From Micractinium sp. NFX-FRZ (taxonomy: Eukaryota > Chlorophyta > Trebouxiophyceae > Chlorellales > Chlorellaceae), in NCBI GenBank assembly GCA_029339195.1, contig JAPTJF010000138.1:1-64000 (forward strand): DNA of 64,000 nt, given 5' to 3'. The translations under genes were made by a program, and so were the position numbers. Below the pieces are notes generated by a model, which saw nothing but the letters and a program-made list of their open reading frames with translations, ran no database searches and was not told where the DNA came from. Below, piece after piece: positions 8,704-20,200 of the stretch (within the stretch, counting starts at the first letter, position 1; every line of letters begins with the position of its first letter).

Positions 8704-11176
8704 ATGAGCTCCAATCCTTCTGCCGCTGGCGCCAGCTCAGCGCAGCAGCCCGCGGATAGCCCGCTGGTGTCCGCGGCAGAGGCGCTGGCCGCGATGGGCC
8801 AGCCCGTAGCCGACATGGCAGACAACCCCCTGGGCTTCATACACCGTTTTGGTGTCATGCTGCAGTGGATCAGGCAGTCTGGCGTGCTGGAGGAGAATGC
8901 TGAGCTGGCGGCAATGCTGCCGGAAGCAGAGCAGCTGCACCAGATGGCGCAGCAGTTCACCACGTGGTGCACCCTCCTTCCCCAGGTCGTGGAGCAAGCT
9001 GTGCAGGAGGCAGAAGCAAGCGCATGCACTGCACTAGTAGACGGGGAAGAAGGGGGGCGGGGGCCTGGTGCTGTGGATGGACAGGAAGGCACGCAAGTGC
9101 AGCTGTGCAGGAGGCGCACCTTTCCCCGCTTGCTGCGACAGCGGGTCCATCAGGTTCTGCCAGCGTGCAGAGCCGACGGCAAGGGGCCACGAGCAGCTGA
9201 GTGCTGGGTCCACACACATGCCAAATGCTTGAGCTTGCAGCGCCCCCATGATACACACACACCCTTTTCCTGCCCCTGGTCGCAGGACTGCTCACAGCCG
9301 GCGCAGCAGGCACAGCCGGAGCCGGGCGCCGAATACTTTGCGGCTCGCCTGCGCCGCGCCACGGCGGTGCCCCCCAGCAAGCGCAGCCCCGAGGTGGCGG
9401 CGTTTGTGGAGTCGGCGCAGCTGTGCCGTGAGATCTGTGAGCTGCTGCCCCTGGCGGCCAGCGGGCGGCCGGCACTGCACAGCACGGACCCACGCATGCA
9501 GCAGGCGCTCCAGCTGGCACTGGCCAAGTGCTGCCGCTGCTTCTACATGTGCCCAGGCAGCAGGCCAGCCGGCGAAACTGACCCCTTCCCCCCGCTGGAA
9601 GCCTACCTGAACAGGATGACAGCAGCAGACTGGAGTGTTTTGGAACCCATTTGCTACCCCCCAGCCAGCAGCTGTGCGCCCGGCAGCGTTGCAGGCGGCG
9701 ACAGCAGGGGTGGGGGCGGCAGCAGCATGGACCGCGGGCCACACGGCGTCCCTGCCAGCTCAGCCCTGCACTATGTGCAACTCCTCTGCAGCCTTGCCCA
9801 ACTCGGTGAAGCGGCCATAGCGAACGGACGGATGGCCAGCGCGGCCCTAGACATTCTGGCACACCCAGCCTGCTCAGCGGCAGTTGCCCGGCAGCTGCAG
9901 GAGCTGGCAGCAAGCCAGCCTGGGCACTACCATCCGCTGCTGCTCACAGCACACCAGCTGCGCTACACCTGCTGCCTCGTCCTTGCACAGCTGGATCGCG
10001 ACCCAGCGCGCGTTCTGCCCAAGCCTGATCCCGGCACCATCGACTCACCCACCCTCAGCATGACGGCAGCCGAAATAGGGGTGGAGCTGGAGGCGGCCTC
10101 CAGGCGTGGCAGGGAAGGCCTGGTGCAGCTGGAACCGCAGTCACCGCGCAGCCTCCTTCCTGCCTGCGACCCCACGCACTCGCCAGAAGCAGTTGAGCGC
10201 TGCCTGGTGGCTGTGCGCCTGGCGCGCCAGCAGGGCAGCCTGCTCTATGAGGTGGAAGCCAGTACGAATGCGGTGGAGCATGTGTTCGGGGTGGTGACCT
10301 GCAGCGGCGTTGACGAAACCGGTGCCTTGGAAGGAGGCAGCAGCGCCAGCGGTAGCAGCGCCACCACCAGCACCGGACGTGCAGCAGGCAGGGCCAGTGG
10401 CAGCGGTGCAGGTGCTGCGCGCAGGCAGCTGCGCTGTGAGCAGCGCAAGCTGGAGGCCTCGGCTGCCGCCTACCCCGGCATACCTGCGGCAAGTGTGGCA
10501 GAAGCGCTGGCAGCTTTCAAGCAGTCGGAGCCAGCGCTGCAAGTGTGCAGGCGCATGCTGCCGGACATGTGGGTGACCCATGTGCGGGTGTTCTGGGAGT
10601 ACACGCAGCCAGCGGTGCCCGCCTTGGAGGCGCTCCTGCAGCACACGCAGCCCACGGGGGGCAACATTGGCGCTGGCCAGACCTGGCAGCGCCTGATCAC
10701 CCTGAAGAAAGCTGTGGAGGTGGCCCGGCTCAGCGGCAGCAGCCAGGAGGTGCAGCGTGCGGAGGCATGGGAGCGCGCCGAGTGGGCAACCGTGAATGTC
10801 ATTGGGCAGCAGGGGCCGGCGATGCATCGCATGCAGGCTCCATGCTCGTCACTCCTCCCCATTTGCAGCGGCTGCGGCACGCCGGCAATTGGCCTGCGCA
10901 AATGTGCGGGCTGCCGCAACGCACAGTATGTGAGTGTTGATGCTGCCGGCCGCCTACCCTGAGCACTGGCGGAGCTATGCCGCTGCTGCTGCTGCCACTC
11001 AACCCTTCAGGCGGCCTGGCACCAGCAGAGTCATCCCTGTTTGGTGCACAACATAGTGATTAACGCTCCCGCTCCTCCCCTTTCACGTCGTGCAGTGCTC
11101 TCACGACTGCCAGGCTGCGCACTGGAGGCAGCACAAGCGTGAGTGCAAGGCAGCCCGCACCACAGGCAGCGATTGA
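8704..11176 (+). CDS. MYND-type zinc-finger protein with a long helical N-terminal region
   Basis: The frame is open from 8704 to 10929 and then splices (donor GTGAGT at 10930) to a last exon 11096-11176. The C-terminus is a MYND finger: CSGCGTPAIGLRKCAGC before the intron, then CSHDCQAAHWRQHKREC after it, so all eight C/H ligands are present. MYND domains bind proline-containing partner peptides and are common in algal proteins of unknown role. The segment from about 8986 or 9037 to 9285 is less protein-like (low complexity, RRRTFPRLLRQR), ends in a good acceptor CTGGTCGCAG, and both candidate donors are phase 0. It is therefore probably an intron that happens to lack stops. The protein is 768 residues unspliced there, about 670-685 if spliced. 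The rest is alanine/leucine-rich helix without a domain I recognise; a Ser/Gly-rich linker lies around 10330-10420. Confidence 0.75.
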
Positions 11177-12630
11177 GGGAGCGGGGCACAACCGGTGCAC
11201 CGCCGCTGGTGCCTGATTTTGTGCAGCTGCTAGGCAAACTGAGGCCAACCCTAGCCGTCAAACCTCGCCAGGCTCACGTTTCCAACTGTTATCACCTGAA
11301 GTTCATGCGTTCGAGACCCCTTGTGAAGCAGCTTCATTTCTGCTCTCCTGCATGATCCGTTCCTTCTAATGTCCGCACTCACCACCACCTCTGCACAGCC
11401 TCAGAGCATTCCTTTCCTTCATTGTAGCCTCCTCCGCACGCTTTGGTCGGCACGTCTGCCAGCCCAGCTGCTTTCCCGACTCACTGGCGCTGCCTGCAGC
11501 TGGCACTTTCCCCCATAAGCCCCCACTTCTCTGCCTTGCGTCCCCCCGCGTTTCAGGGCTTCCCAGCTAAACAAGGCAGTGCGCATATTTCTGCCAGGGA
11601 GGCCATGTAGGTGACAGGCCGCCAGGGTGGACAGTGCATCAGGTGGAAGCATGCAGGCCAGCATCGTACGCATGCAATGCAGTGCGAGCTGAAGCGGGTT
11701 AGACAGCGCTCCCAGCTTGACCAGTGTAATAGTTGAGCACTGCGGTGGGTAGGCAGTATGGCGGACCGGCTCGCATCACCATGTCACGCAAGCAGCAAGA
11801 GCGCAGATGGGAGGAGCCCCGGGCATGGTGAAGATGTAGCCATGTGTGACTGCCGCCAACGGCCAGAGCGCAGTGCACTGCAGTGCTGGCGGCCCCACGG
11901 TGCGCATGTCTGCAGTACATGGGCACGCACGGAATTCAAGGGCATATCTGCAATAGGAAGTGTTGGCCTTCTAATAAAGCAGATACTCCCTCGCCGCACC
12001 TCAGCCGTTGACTTCCTCAGGGCGGGGCGGGCAGTGGGGTGCGCGCACCGGCCTGCCGTCAGGAAGAAGACCTTGCACACGGGTGCAGAAAGGGGAACGA
12101 CGACTGTGTGGTTCAGCAGGAGTGCAACATGCCTGGCCTGGTGGGTGCAAGCTGGCAGTGAGCTGCACCACCCCCGCTGCCACCTGTGCCTGCCCATCTT
12201 CCTCTCCTGCCCGCTCCGCGCCGCGCGCCGTCCGCCGGCATGCACGCCGTTGATCTTCCTGTGGGTAACCTTAGGGAAGCTGTGTATCTCAGTTGTCTGC
12301 CTGCTGGTCTTCTACGACCACAGCCTGGGCACGGGTAAAGGGCCAATGCACCAGCTGCCGCTGCCGCTGCCGTCGCCGCCCACACTGCGTCTCTCACAAG
12401 GCGGGCGCGGCGGCTCACTACCCTCAGCCCCCAGGGCAGTGGCATTGTTGCTGCGTCCCGTCTCGTCAACAGCTGGAACCAAGGAGTCGAGCATGCCCGT
12501 GAGGAAAGTCGGGAGCCAAGCCCAGGCTCACCTGCACTGGCCCTGCGACTGCTATTAGCTGCACACAAGCACAGGTTTGCACCGGAGTAGTGATCAGCAC
12601 CTGAAGGCCGCCACTCCCGCCCCCACAGCC
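11177..12630. other. 1.45-kb region with no assigned gene; contains a dispersed repeat
   Basis: The longest open frame, 11758-12558 on the plus strand (266 codons), has one hydrophobic run (LIFLWVTLGKLCISVVCLLV at about 12250-12310) but is otherwise Arg/Cys-rich and compositionally unlike the neighbouring genes, so I do not call it. A copy of the short dispersed repeat described separately lies at 11991-12063. The last ~100 bases before 12631 are probably the 5' leader of the F-box gene. Confidence 0.35.
11991..12063 (+). repeat. dispersed direct repeat, copy 1
   Basis: Two blocks are shared with copy 2 at 15293-15350: a 19-base block (TCGCCGCACCTCAGCCGTT, 11991-12009) and an exactly identical 26-base block (12032-12057) that contains the perfect palindrome GGTGCGCGCACC. 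Copy 1 has about 14 extra bases between the blocks. The copies are in the same orientation and lie on either side of the F-box/LRR gene. Confidence 0.8.
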
Positions 12631-14894
12631 ATGTCGCTCCCTGCAGCAGCCGCAGATGAGGAGCAGCAGGGTTTGACGACGATTGATGCGCTGCCTGACG
12701 GACTGCTGGGCAGGATCATGGCGCTGGCAGGGCGAAAGCACGGGTGGGTGGGGGACCCGCCGCCCCGCGGCTCCTCTAGTGCGCTGGCAGCCGTCCGAGG
12801 CTGGCTGGGAGGAGCGACGTCGGTCTGCTTAGACGGCATGCGGGCCTGCCATTCCGGCACTGCTGCCTTGCAATTGGCTCCACCCTCCCCCTCCTGACCT
12901 TGCCAAACTGCCGCCTGCCTCCCATTCACAGGCCCCTGCAGTGCTGACCCTGCCCCTGCTGCACTCCCGCAGGCCCTCTCTGACCCTGGTGAGCAAGCGC
13001 TGGTGCGCCACCTTTTATGGAGAGCCGGCACTGTGGCGTTCATTCAAAGTCAGCCCTCCCCCTGGGGTGCTGTGTTATGCCTACATGTATGAGGCGCAGC
13101 GGGCAAGAATGGGCCTACACGGTGTGTTCGACAGCCCAGTGCCCGCGGCAAGCGCGCCGGCAGCCGATCAACGCATGCTTTTTGCGTACATGCGGGAAGA
13201 GAACTACTTTGCCAGGCGGCACAGCGTGCTGCGCACCGTGCGGCAGCATGTGCAGCAATTCGAGGGAAGCACCGTGTGGAGGTGGCCATACGCGATGAAG
13301 CTAGCCAGGCTGTACAGCGAGGAGCCCGTCCCGCTGCTGGGGCTGGCAGACTTGTTGGCGCTGCTGCACCCGGGCAGCCTGGCTGAGGTGTCGCTGCGGT
13401 TCGAGGAGCAGCTGTCAGGCTGCACTGCCGCCGTGCAGGCCCTGCATGCCTTCCCCAAGCTTCAGGACCTCACTCTGAAGGCTGGCAGCGCCCTGTTCAT
13501 CCACGAGTGCCGGCATGACAGGCTGCCGTCGGGCGCTGTGCGGGCGCTGGTGCAGCTCTCGCAGCTGCGCAACCTGACCCTGGGCTGCTGCCCTGTGTCG
13601 GCAGCGGCACTGGTGCTCCTCTCTAGCCTCACAAGCCTGATCCTCGAGGGCCCGGTGCCTGAGGACCTGCGCAGCCTGACGCGCCTGGCGCAGCTGCAAC
13701 AGCTTACGGTGAAAGATGTGCGCACCGACCGGCTGGGGCCAGTGCAGTTCCCAAGGCCTGCAAACTTTCGCTGCCTCATCTCCTACTGGTTTCACCACGA
13801 TAGCCAGTTAGAGGTTGAGCCGTTCATGCTGTGGCAGGTGAGCTTCGTTCCAGGCAATGCTGCACACAATCTTGCAATCAATCTATGTCTGCCCTGGAGG
13901 GTCGATGCTGGACATCAGTAGCAGTAGTAAGCTCCCACTTACTTTCTCCACATTGCTGGCCTGGCTGCAGATGGCAGGTGCACAGCTGCTGGGAAGCTTC
14001 TATGCTCCCAGGCACAGCGCAGCCACTGACTTCCCTCATGGGTGGCCTTCTGGTGCTGGCAGGCCAGACGCACGCTGCCCTGTGGCGCACACCCGCACCC
14101 TGTGCGTGTACGGCATGCAGCGGGTGCGGGCGTTGCAGCCTGTGCTAGATGCGCTGCTACCAGCCGGCATCCAGCTGCGGGAGCTCGAGCTGTTCAGCAC
14201 CAGCTGGAGCACCGACATGGACTGGAGGTGCAGCCAGCTGGTGGGAGTCACGCGGTTGGCGCTCGGCTTCTCTGTGGGCGCGGCTGAGGAGGATCCGCTG
14301 CCAGCGCTGGAGGCGTTGCTGTGGCAGACCTCGCGCCTCAGGCAGCTGGGCCTATATGACCGCCGCAGGGAGAGTGCTGCCAGCCTTTCATGGGAGGCGC
14401 TGGCCGGCCTGACTCAGCTCAAGAAGCTGGTGCTGAGTTGCGTCATCTCTGACCTGCCAGAGGGCGCCTACCTGGCAGGTGGGCCAGCACGCACCTGAGA
14501 ACGAGGGGTTGGCTGCGGCGCTGCGCCTGCTGCTGCGCATGCACATTGTGCACATCTCTGCGCTGCCCGCCTCACATGCCAGGCGCGCCCTGGCTGGAAT
14601 GCAGGCATGGAGGAGCTGTTTCTGCGGGACACAGGTCAGGCGCGAGTGCCAAGGGCGCTGGCGACCGCCCACTCGCTGAAGCGGCTGAACTTAGGGTGCT
14701 ATGAGGTGACAGAAGATGATGTGGACACAGTCCTGCTGCGCATGCCAAGTCTGCGTTCTCTCGAGTGCACTTACCACACAGACGAGTCCGCTGCTGCGGT
14801 GCAACGTCTGAGGGCTGCTGCCCCACACTTGAAGGTGGTTTCAGACCAGAGAGCCGTCATGGCTGGCTTGGGGGAGTGGCAAGAAGAGTTGTAG
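12631..14894 (+). CDS. F-box / leucine-rich-repeat protein
   Basis: Four exons: 12631-12743, 12973-13837, 13971-14478, 14605-14894, 591 residues, phases consistent. The N-terminus forms an F-box split by the first intron: LPDGLLGRIMALAGRKHG, then RPSLTLVSKRWCATFY and EPALWRSF. F-box proteins bind Skp1 and recruit substrates to SCF ubiquitin ligases. The remainder has irregular leucine-rich repeats, e.g. LSQLRNLTLGCCP and LTQLKKLVLSCVI, ending with a segment HSLKRLNLGCY and MPSLRSLECTY. These presumably form the substrate-binding surface; the target is unknown. A partial copy of exon 2 lies at 7.6 kb, and short direct repeats flank the gene at 12.0 and 15.3 kb, suggesting a mobile local history. 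The start is the ATG directly before the F-box. No TGTAA was found within 400 bases of the stop. Confidence 0.8.
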
Positions 14895-15708
14895 GCACAC
14901 ATGGCCAGCTAACCCCCGTGCTGTTTAGCAGCTGCAGCCTTGTGGCAGCCATGTGCAGCCAGGTCGTGCACTGCCCTCCTGGCTGGTGCAGCAGCGCAGG
15001 CCGCGCTGGGCAACAGTCGCTGGCAGCTTGACAGCATTGTTGTACATCATGATTACGCACACACTGTGTCCATTCACCCGGGCCTCAAGCCGGCACGTTT
15101 TATTCCCCTGCCTCTCAGGCAATTCACAGTTGGTTCAATCACCCTCACATCAGTCTCCTTGCCAGTTTCTCATAATGCATGTTGCTGCGCACCACTGCCA
15201 CAGGCCCTTTGCACTCTTGGGAACCGCGGGGCTGCCACCGGATTTCGTTGATGCTTTGGGCATGTTCAAAGAAGCATACATGCGCATGTCTCTCGCCGCA
15301 CCTCAGCCGTTAAACTCCCCAGTGGGGTGCGCGCACCGGCCTGCCATCAGCAGGTAGCGGCGCAGTGCTGACCAGCATTGACCTCGGCTGCTTGGCCCAC
15401 CGACGTCATTGTGATATTGTGTGTGCTTGTGAAAGTTAAAGCCAGCGACGAAGCGTGGAATGCAGGTCCCAGCACGAGCACCGCAGTTGGTAATACCACA
15501 GCATGCAAAGCAGGAGGGCCACGTGGCAAACGCGTCCGGTTCACCGGCGGTCCTCTTCAGGCGCCTGCAAGCCCCATCCGTCACTCTTTCGCACCATCTC
15601 ACATCACACCGCCGACCTAGCTTCCTCAACAGCACGCCTTCGCCATCGAACAACTCGCATCCCGTCCACACTCCTCGCCGGACCTTCGCCTCTACAACCC
15701 TCCGCACC
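14895..15708. other. intergenic region with dispersed repeat copy 2
   Basis: No coding exon is recognised. It contains the second copy of the dispersed repeat (15293-15350). The minus-strand frame across 15303-15743 is Cys/Arg-rich and has no family resemblance. The last 100 bases are C-rich and are probably the leader of the next plus-strand gene. Confidence 0.3.
15293..15350 (+). repeat. dispersed direct repeat, copy 2
   Basis: It matches copy 1 at 11991-12063: the first block is 15293-15311, and the 26-base block 15320-15345 is identical in both copies. It includes the palindrome GGTGCGCGCACC. This copy lacks the GC-rich spacer present in copy 1. Confidence 0.8.
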
Positions 15709-16806
15709 ATGCGCACATGCACTCCTTCCGCAACGCGTTGCAACGCAGGTGCGCCGACTGTGGGGGGCAGGTCTTGGCATGCGCCTGCAGATGCTGTGCG
15801 CCGCCGTGCAGATGCTGTGCTGCCAGCTCTCCTGCGTGACCTTTTTCTTGGCGGTCAGCAGGGGCACATAAGACTGTATATCTCGCTGTCACGACGCCGC
15901 AAGAAATACGGCACCCCTCCACCCACCCGACGCTGCCGTCCGCCCCGCCTCCCCACCCCCCCTGCAGCCGTCGCCAAGCACGCGCAGCGCCTGCAGCAAA
16001 CACGCCACGCCTGGGAGGAGCCCGCCCCGCCACTCTCCTACCTTTCTCACAAGGACCAGAACCTGGCCAACTACCTCGCACGCAAGGAGGAGCGCGTGGA
16101 GCCCCCACCCACCCCCCGCCCCACCTTCCCCTTCTCCGACAACGGCCCCCGCTGGAGCATCAAGGCGGGCCCGCACAGCAGCATCGAGGAGGCCGCCACA
16201 GATGCCGCCCTCATGCACCTCTTTGCAGCAGCCCGCCGCTCAACAGACGTTGAGGCGGCTGCCGGGCAGGATGAGTACCCTGCGCAGATGGCGCCTGCGC
16301 TGCCGCCCGTGCTGTGCCTCCCCGCCCCGCCTGCAACGCCGCCGGCTGCGGCGCCGCTGCCCACACGTGCCACCAGCGACGCTGCCTGCCACTCGCTCGA
16401 CCTGGAGGTGTCTCCTGAGGAGGTGAGGCTTCCGGCAGTCTAGGAGGGCTACCCTGGTTGGGAAGCCGTTGCATTGTTGGCTCCAGCCCTGCCCTCTGCG
16501 GACGGCAAGGGTACCCCCTCCTTGCTACCGCCCACCAACCCCCCATTTTGTCCACACCCCTCACTGCTCCCTCCCTCACACCTGCAGGCTCAGTGGCTGG
16601 TGAGGCCCCACCCACTGCCCACCGCCGTGCTGGAGCTGGCGCCGCGCGACAGCACCCGCCTGCCCCAGGCCCTGCTGGCCCGCCTGAGCCTGCTGGCCAG
16701 CCAGGCCGCGTGTGGCATGCGCCACCTGCGCACGCGCATTGGCGGCAGCGGCAGGAAGATGCCCCGTCTGCAGCTGGCTTGCCTGTCACCCCGGGTGCAG
16801 GAGTAA
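15709..16806 (+). CDS. uncharacterised alga protein, proline/alanine-rich
   Basis: I do not recognise this protein. The preferred model has three exons, 15709-15748, 15968-16422 and 16588-16806 (237 residues, phases consistent). The best protein-like part is exon 2, with HAWEEPAPPLSYLSHKDQN, then LANYLARKEERVEPPP, and the segment GPRWSIKAGPHSSIEEA. Exon 3 has LVRPHPLPTAVLELAPRD and ends in a basic tail. The first intron is inferred: the frame is also open across it, giving an alternative longer N-terminus that starts upstream of 15709. No signal peptide, membrane span or known domain is visible. A TGTAA at 16984-16988 supports a plus-strand transcript ending here, converging on ADA2. Confidence 0.5.
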
Positions 16807-16983
16807 CCCTGGCGCCCCGCCTGCCAATTTCTCCATCTCACCCCCTGCACCAAGGGGCCCCACCTTTGCCTGCACTGCCTGCCGTTCTTCCGCCCCTGCA
16901 CCAAGGGAGCACATGCTGCTCTGCCCTGCTTGCCTGCTCTGCCTGACGATAGCCCTGCGACTACCCAAGCAACTGCTCCACTG

Positions 16984-16988
16984 TGTAA
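16984..16988 (+). terminator. TGTAA polyadenylation signal
   Basis: TGTAA about 180 bases downstream of the stop of the uncharacterised gene ending at 16806. Confidence 0.5.
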
Positions 16989-17034
16989 TGTGACCCTTCA
17001 GCTGTGAGACAAGGGAAATGGTGAAGCGAAGCGC

Positions 17035-17039
17035 TTACA
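17035..17039 (-). terminator. TGTAA polyadenylation signal of ADA2
   Basis: On the minus strand TGTAA lies about 195 bases past the ADA2 stop codon. It sits only some 50 bases from the plus-strand signal of the converging gene, so the two transcripts end back to back. Confidence 0.55.
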
Positions 17040-17232
17040 CATGTGTACAAGGTGTAGGGTACGTGGCTGGTCGAATCAGTGGGAAGTAGGGGTCGGCAAG
17101 AGTCACGTCAGGGTCAGTTTGAGAGGTCGTAAAACAGTGGGTCCAGAGCCGTCCATTGACAGGCAGACTGCACGTGGCCAGCTGGCACTGGCCAGCCCGG
17201 CCGTCTACCGCACTGCTGCTGCTGCCGGCACG

Positions 17233-20200
17233 TCACGGCGAGCCCCACTGCTGCTGCTGCTGCTGGCGCGGGGCGCCGCTGCCGCCTGCTGCCAGCCAGC
17301 CCTGCTGCACCCAGAAGTCGTGTAGGCGCTGCAGGCGCTGCGGGTCCACCTGGAAGGGCAGGCGCAGCATGTCGCTGCGCGGCACCCGGCCCTTCTGCTC
17401 CTGCAGCTTCAGCACGGCCGCCTTGATGGCCAGGTACTGCGCGGGCAGGTAGCGCTCGGTGGCGCACAGGTTGCGCTCCTGCGGGGGGCAAGCGGGGCGG
17501 GTTGGGGGTTGGGAGGCGGGAGGTGGGCGGGCCCAGTGGAGCATGGGGAGGAGCACTAGGGGATCGATGGGCGCAGGCCGCAAGCTGCCCTGTGCCAACC
17601 AGAGGCTTGAAGGCACTGTGGAGCAGGAGTGGGGCAGGGCTGGCGAGAGACGGAGCGCATGCGCAAACACGCAGCAGCAGGGCAGCCCGGGTCTGAGACC
17701 ATTCACACCCATGAGCAGCGCACGTACCCGCTGGCTGAGGGGCTCCACATCCGGCAGCGAGGTGATGTCCAGCAGCACGCCCCGCTTGCTGCACAGAGGT
17801 GGGGTGGGGAGATGAGCGGGCGCCAAGGTCAGCACCGATTGGCGTGGTCCAGGCAGGCAGGCTCTGGCTTCAGGGTTCGGCAGCGGCAGCGGCAGGGCAG
17901 AGCAGCAGCCAGCAGCCAGCAGCCAGCAGCCGACAAGAGCCAGCGACAGCAGCCGGCAGTAGGGCAGCGGCACTTACTGTCGCCAGGCCGCCAGGCCGTT
18001 GCCGCGCCCCTCGGGCAGCGTGCTGTGCTGCATGCCCAGCGCCGCCGCCGCGCTTGCCGCGCCCATGGACTGCGCACAGGGGGAAAAGGCGGGCGGACCC
18101 CGGGTGTCTGCACAGCGCAAGGGCTACAGGAGCTCATGCATGTGGGGCGCACTCTTGTAATCACTCGCACACATCCATTCCCGCATTCACTGTGGACATG
18201 AGAGGAGTGCAGCGCCCTTGCACCTCTTGCGCTCCCCTGCACCTGCACCAGACCTCCTGAAGCGCCCCTTGGCTGGCACACCAACGGCCCCAGGCGGCAC
18301 CAGGCAGCTGACTGGTGCCCGCAGCCCCGAGCCCCCGCACCTGCACCAGCGCCTCCTGCAGCGCCCCCTCGTCCACCGCCACCTTGTTGAGGCGGGCACG
18401 GATCGCCTGCTGCTGCTGCTGCTGCTGCGCCTCTGCAGGGGCGGGCGGGGTCGTGGGCGGGAGGGCAGGCGGGGCGCAGGGGTCAGGCAAGGAGTTCTGC
18501 TTGCTTGCTCGCTGGGGTGGCAAGCAGGTGGTGCGGGGCTCCTCAGCCCGCAGCATTCCCTGTACACTGCCAATGCCTGCCGCTACAAAAGGGCTGCGCG
18601 GCGTGGCACCGTCCGTCCTGCCTGCTGTAACGGTAACGGCCCCCGGCCTCGTTTCCCGCCACAGCGCCCGCTCGCTGTTGAGACCCGCCGGCAGGGTGCC
18701 CACATCCCCTGCCCTGCCTGCCCCACCCCGCCTCCAATTCTTCTCACCTCACCTGCCCAGTGTTGCCAGTCCACCCTTGGCGCCAACCTGCCACGTCTGC
18801 CCAACCCGCCTTCCCCTTCCCCTCCCCTGCCCTGTGCCCCGCTCACGCTCACCCTTGCGCTTGCGCCCCTCCTGCAGCGCCTCCACCTCATCCACTTGCT
18901 CAAAGGTGCGCAGGCCCTGAAGGGTGGGAAAGGGGGGACGCAGATAGCAGAACAGAGGTCGCGGGCAGAGTTGTGAGGGCAAAGAGCACGGGGCAACCTC
19001 CTTTTTCAAGAACTATTCGTACTGTTCCTGTTTGAGTTCGAGAATCGCATGGCGGGGATTTCGAACCATTTGATGTAAGTTGCGTCGTCATGCTCTAAAA
19101 ATGGAATTAAACTGGCATGTCATTTAATTTCAGGGGTGCGCACATGTCCTCATGCCGGGGAGGGACATTTGTGATAGAGGAGAGGGGCAGGGGAGCAGGG
19201 GGCGAGGCAGTTCTGATCGCATGGCCACATACCCCCCGGCAGCCTCTTGGCCTGGCACCCACCCACAGGCACCCCCAGGCTGGCTGCCGCCCCCACCACC
19301 ACAGGCGCGACCACCCACCATGGCTCGGTACTCTTGAAGCTCCGCAATGCGCGCACGCAGCCGCTGCTCCAGCTGCGCAAGTGGACAAAAGGGTAATGGC
19401 AGTAGGGCAGGGTAAAGGGGCTGGTGGGGGGGAGGACAGTAGTGACCGGCCAAAGCTGCACGGCACACACGGGTGCACGATGGGACACTCCCAACACCTC
19501 GCAGCAGCCCTGAAGCCTCCTCTGCCAACCTGCCGCCGCAGTCGGCCGCGCCCCTCACCCCCCCGGTCACTCCCTCTCCACCACCCCACTGCCCTCCCGC
19601 AGCACCCCGTACTGGTCCCCAAGCTCCGAGGCTGTTCTGCGTTCACACCCCCGCCACAATGCAGCACTCACCGCAATGCCCTCTGCCAGCGCCTCGTACT
19701 GGTCCTGCGGCAGGTGCCTCGCCAGCACGCGCAGCCCGCCGTGCAGCTCGCGCTCCGCCGCCGACCGCCGCTTGTCCAGGGCCTGCAGTGGGCACACGTA
19801 TGCATGTTTCAGTTGAAGAATCTGACGGGTCAACCTTTGAGCTACGACGGGGGAGGTCTGAAGGACGAGGGGTGGCGCAACGTGCCAGCGGGACGGGCCA
19901 TGCGCTGCTTGTGCAGGGCCTGCATGGCAGCAGGGCGCTGGGGCGGGGCAGCGCCAGCTTGGGCTGCAAGGTGGGTGGGCCGTTGGGCGGCAGGCTGACC
20001 GCACGGCACTGCGGCCCACGTCTACTGGCTTGGGAGCAGCCACAGCTGCAACTATCCTGCCTCACCCTATCGCCTGCCCACGCACCCCGCCGGTCCCACA
20101 GCGTCCCCTGACACAACTCGCAGCCTGTTGGCCCCTTCCACCCCCCACCTGCTGCCGCTTGATGTTGAGCAGGCCTCGGTCCAGGATGAACTGCCGCCGC

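Noticed and set aside
11758..12558. 266-codon plus-strand open frame
   Set aside because: Only one short hydrophobic run, otherwise Arg/Cys-rich, and it spans the dispersed repeat; no splice sites or conservation visible. Kept only as a note in the intergenic entry.
19024..19065. tRNA-like GGTTCGAAATCC on the minus strand upstream of ADA2 exon 13
   Set aside because: The box-B-like motif is present, but no T-stem, anticodon arm or acceptor stem can be paired around it; it lies inside an ADA2 intron.
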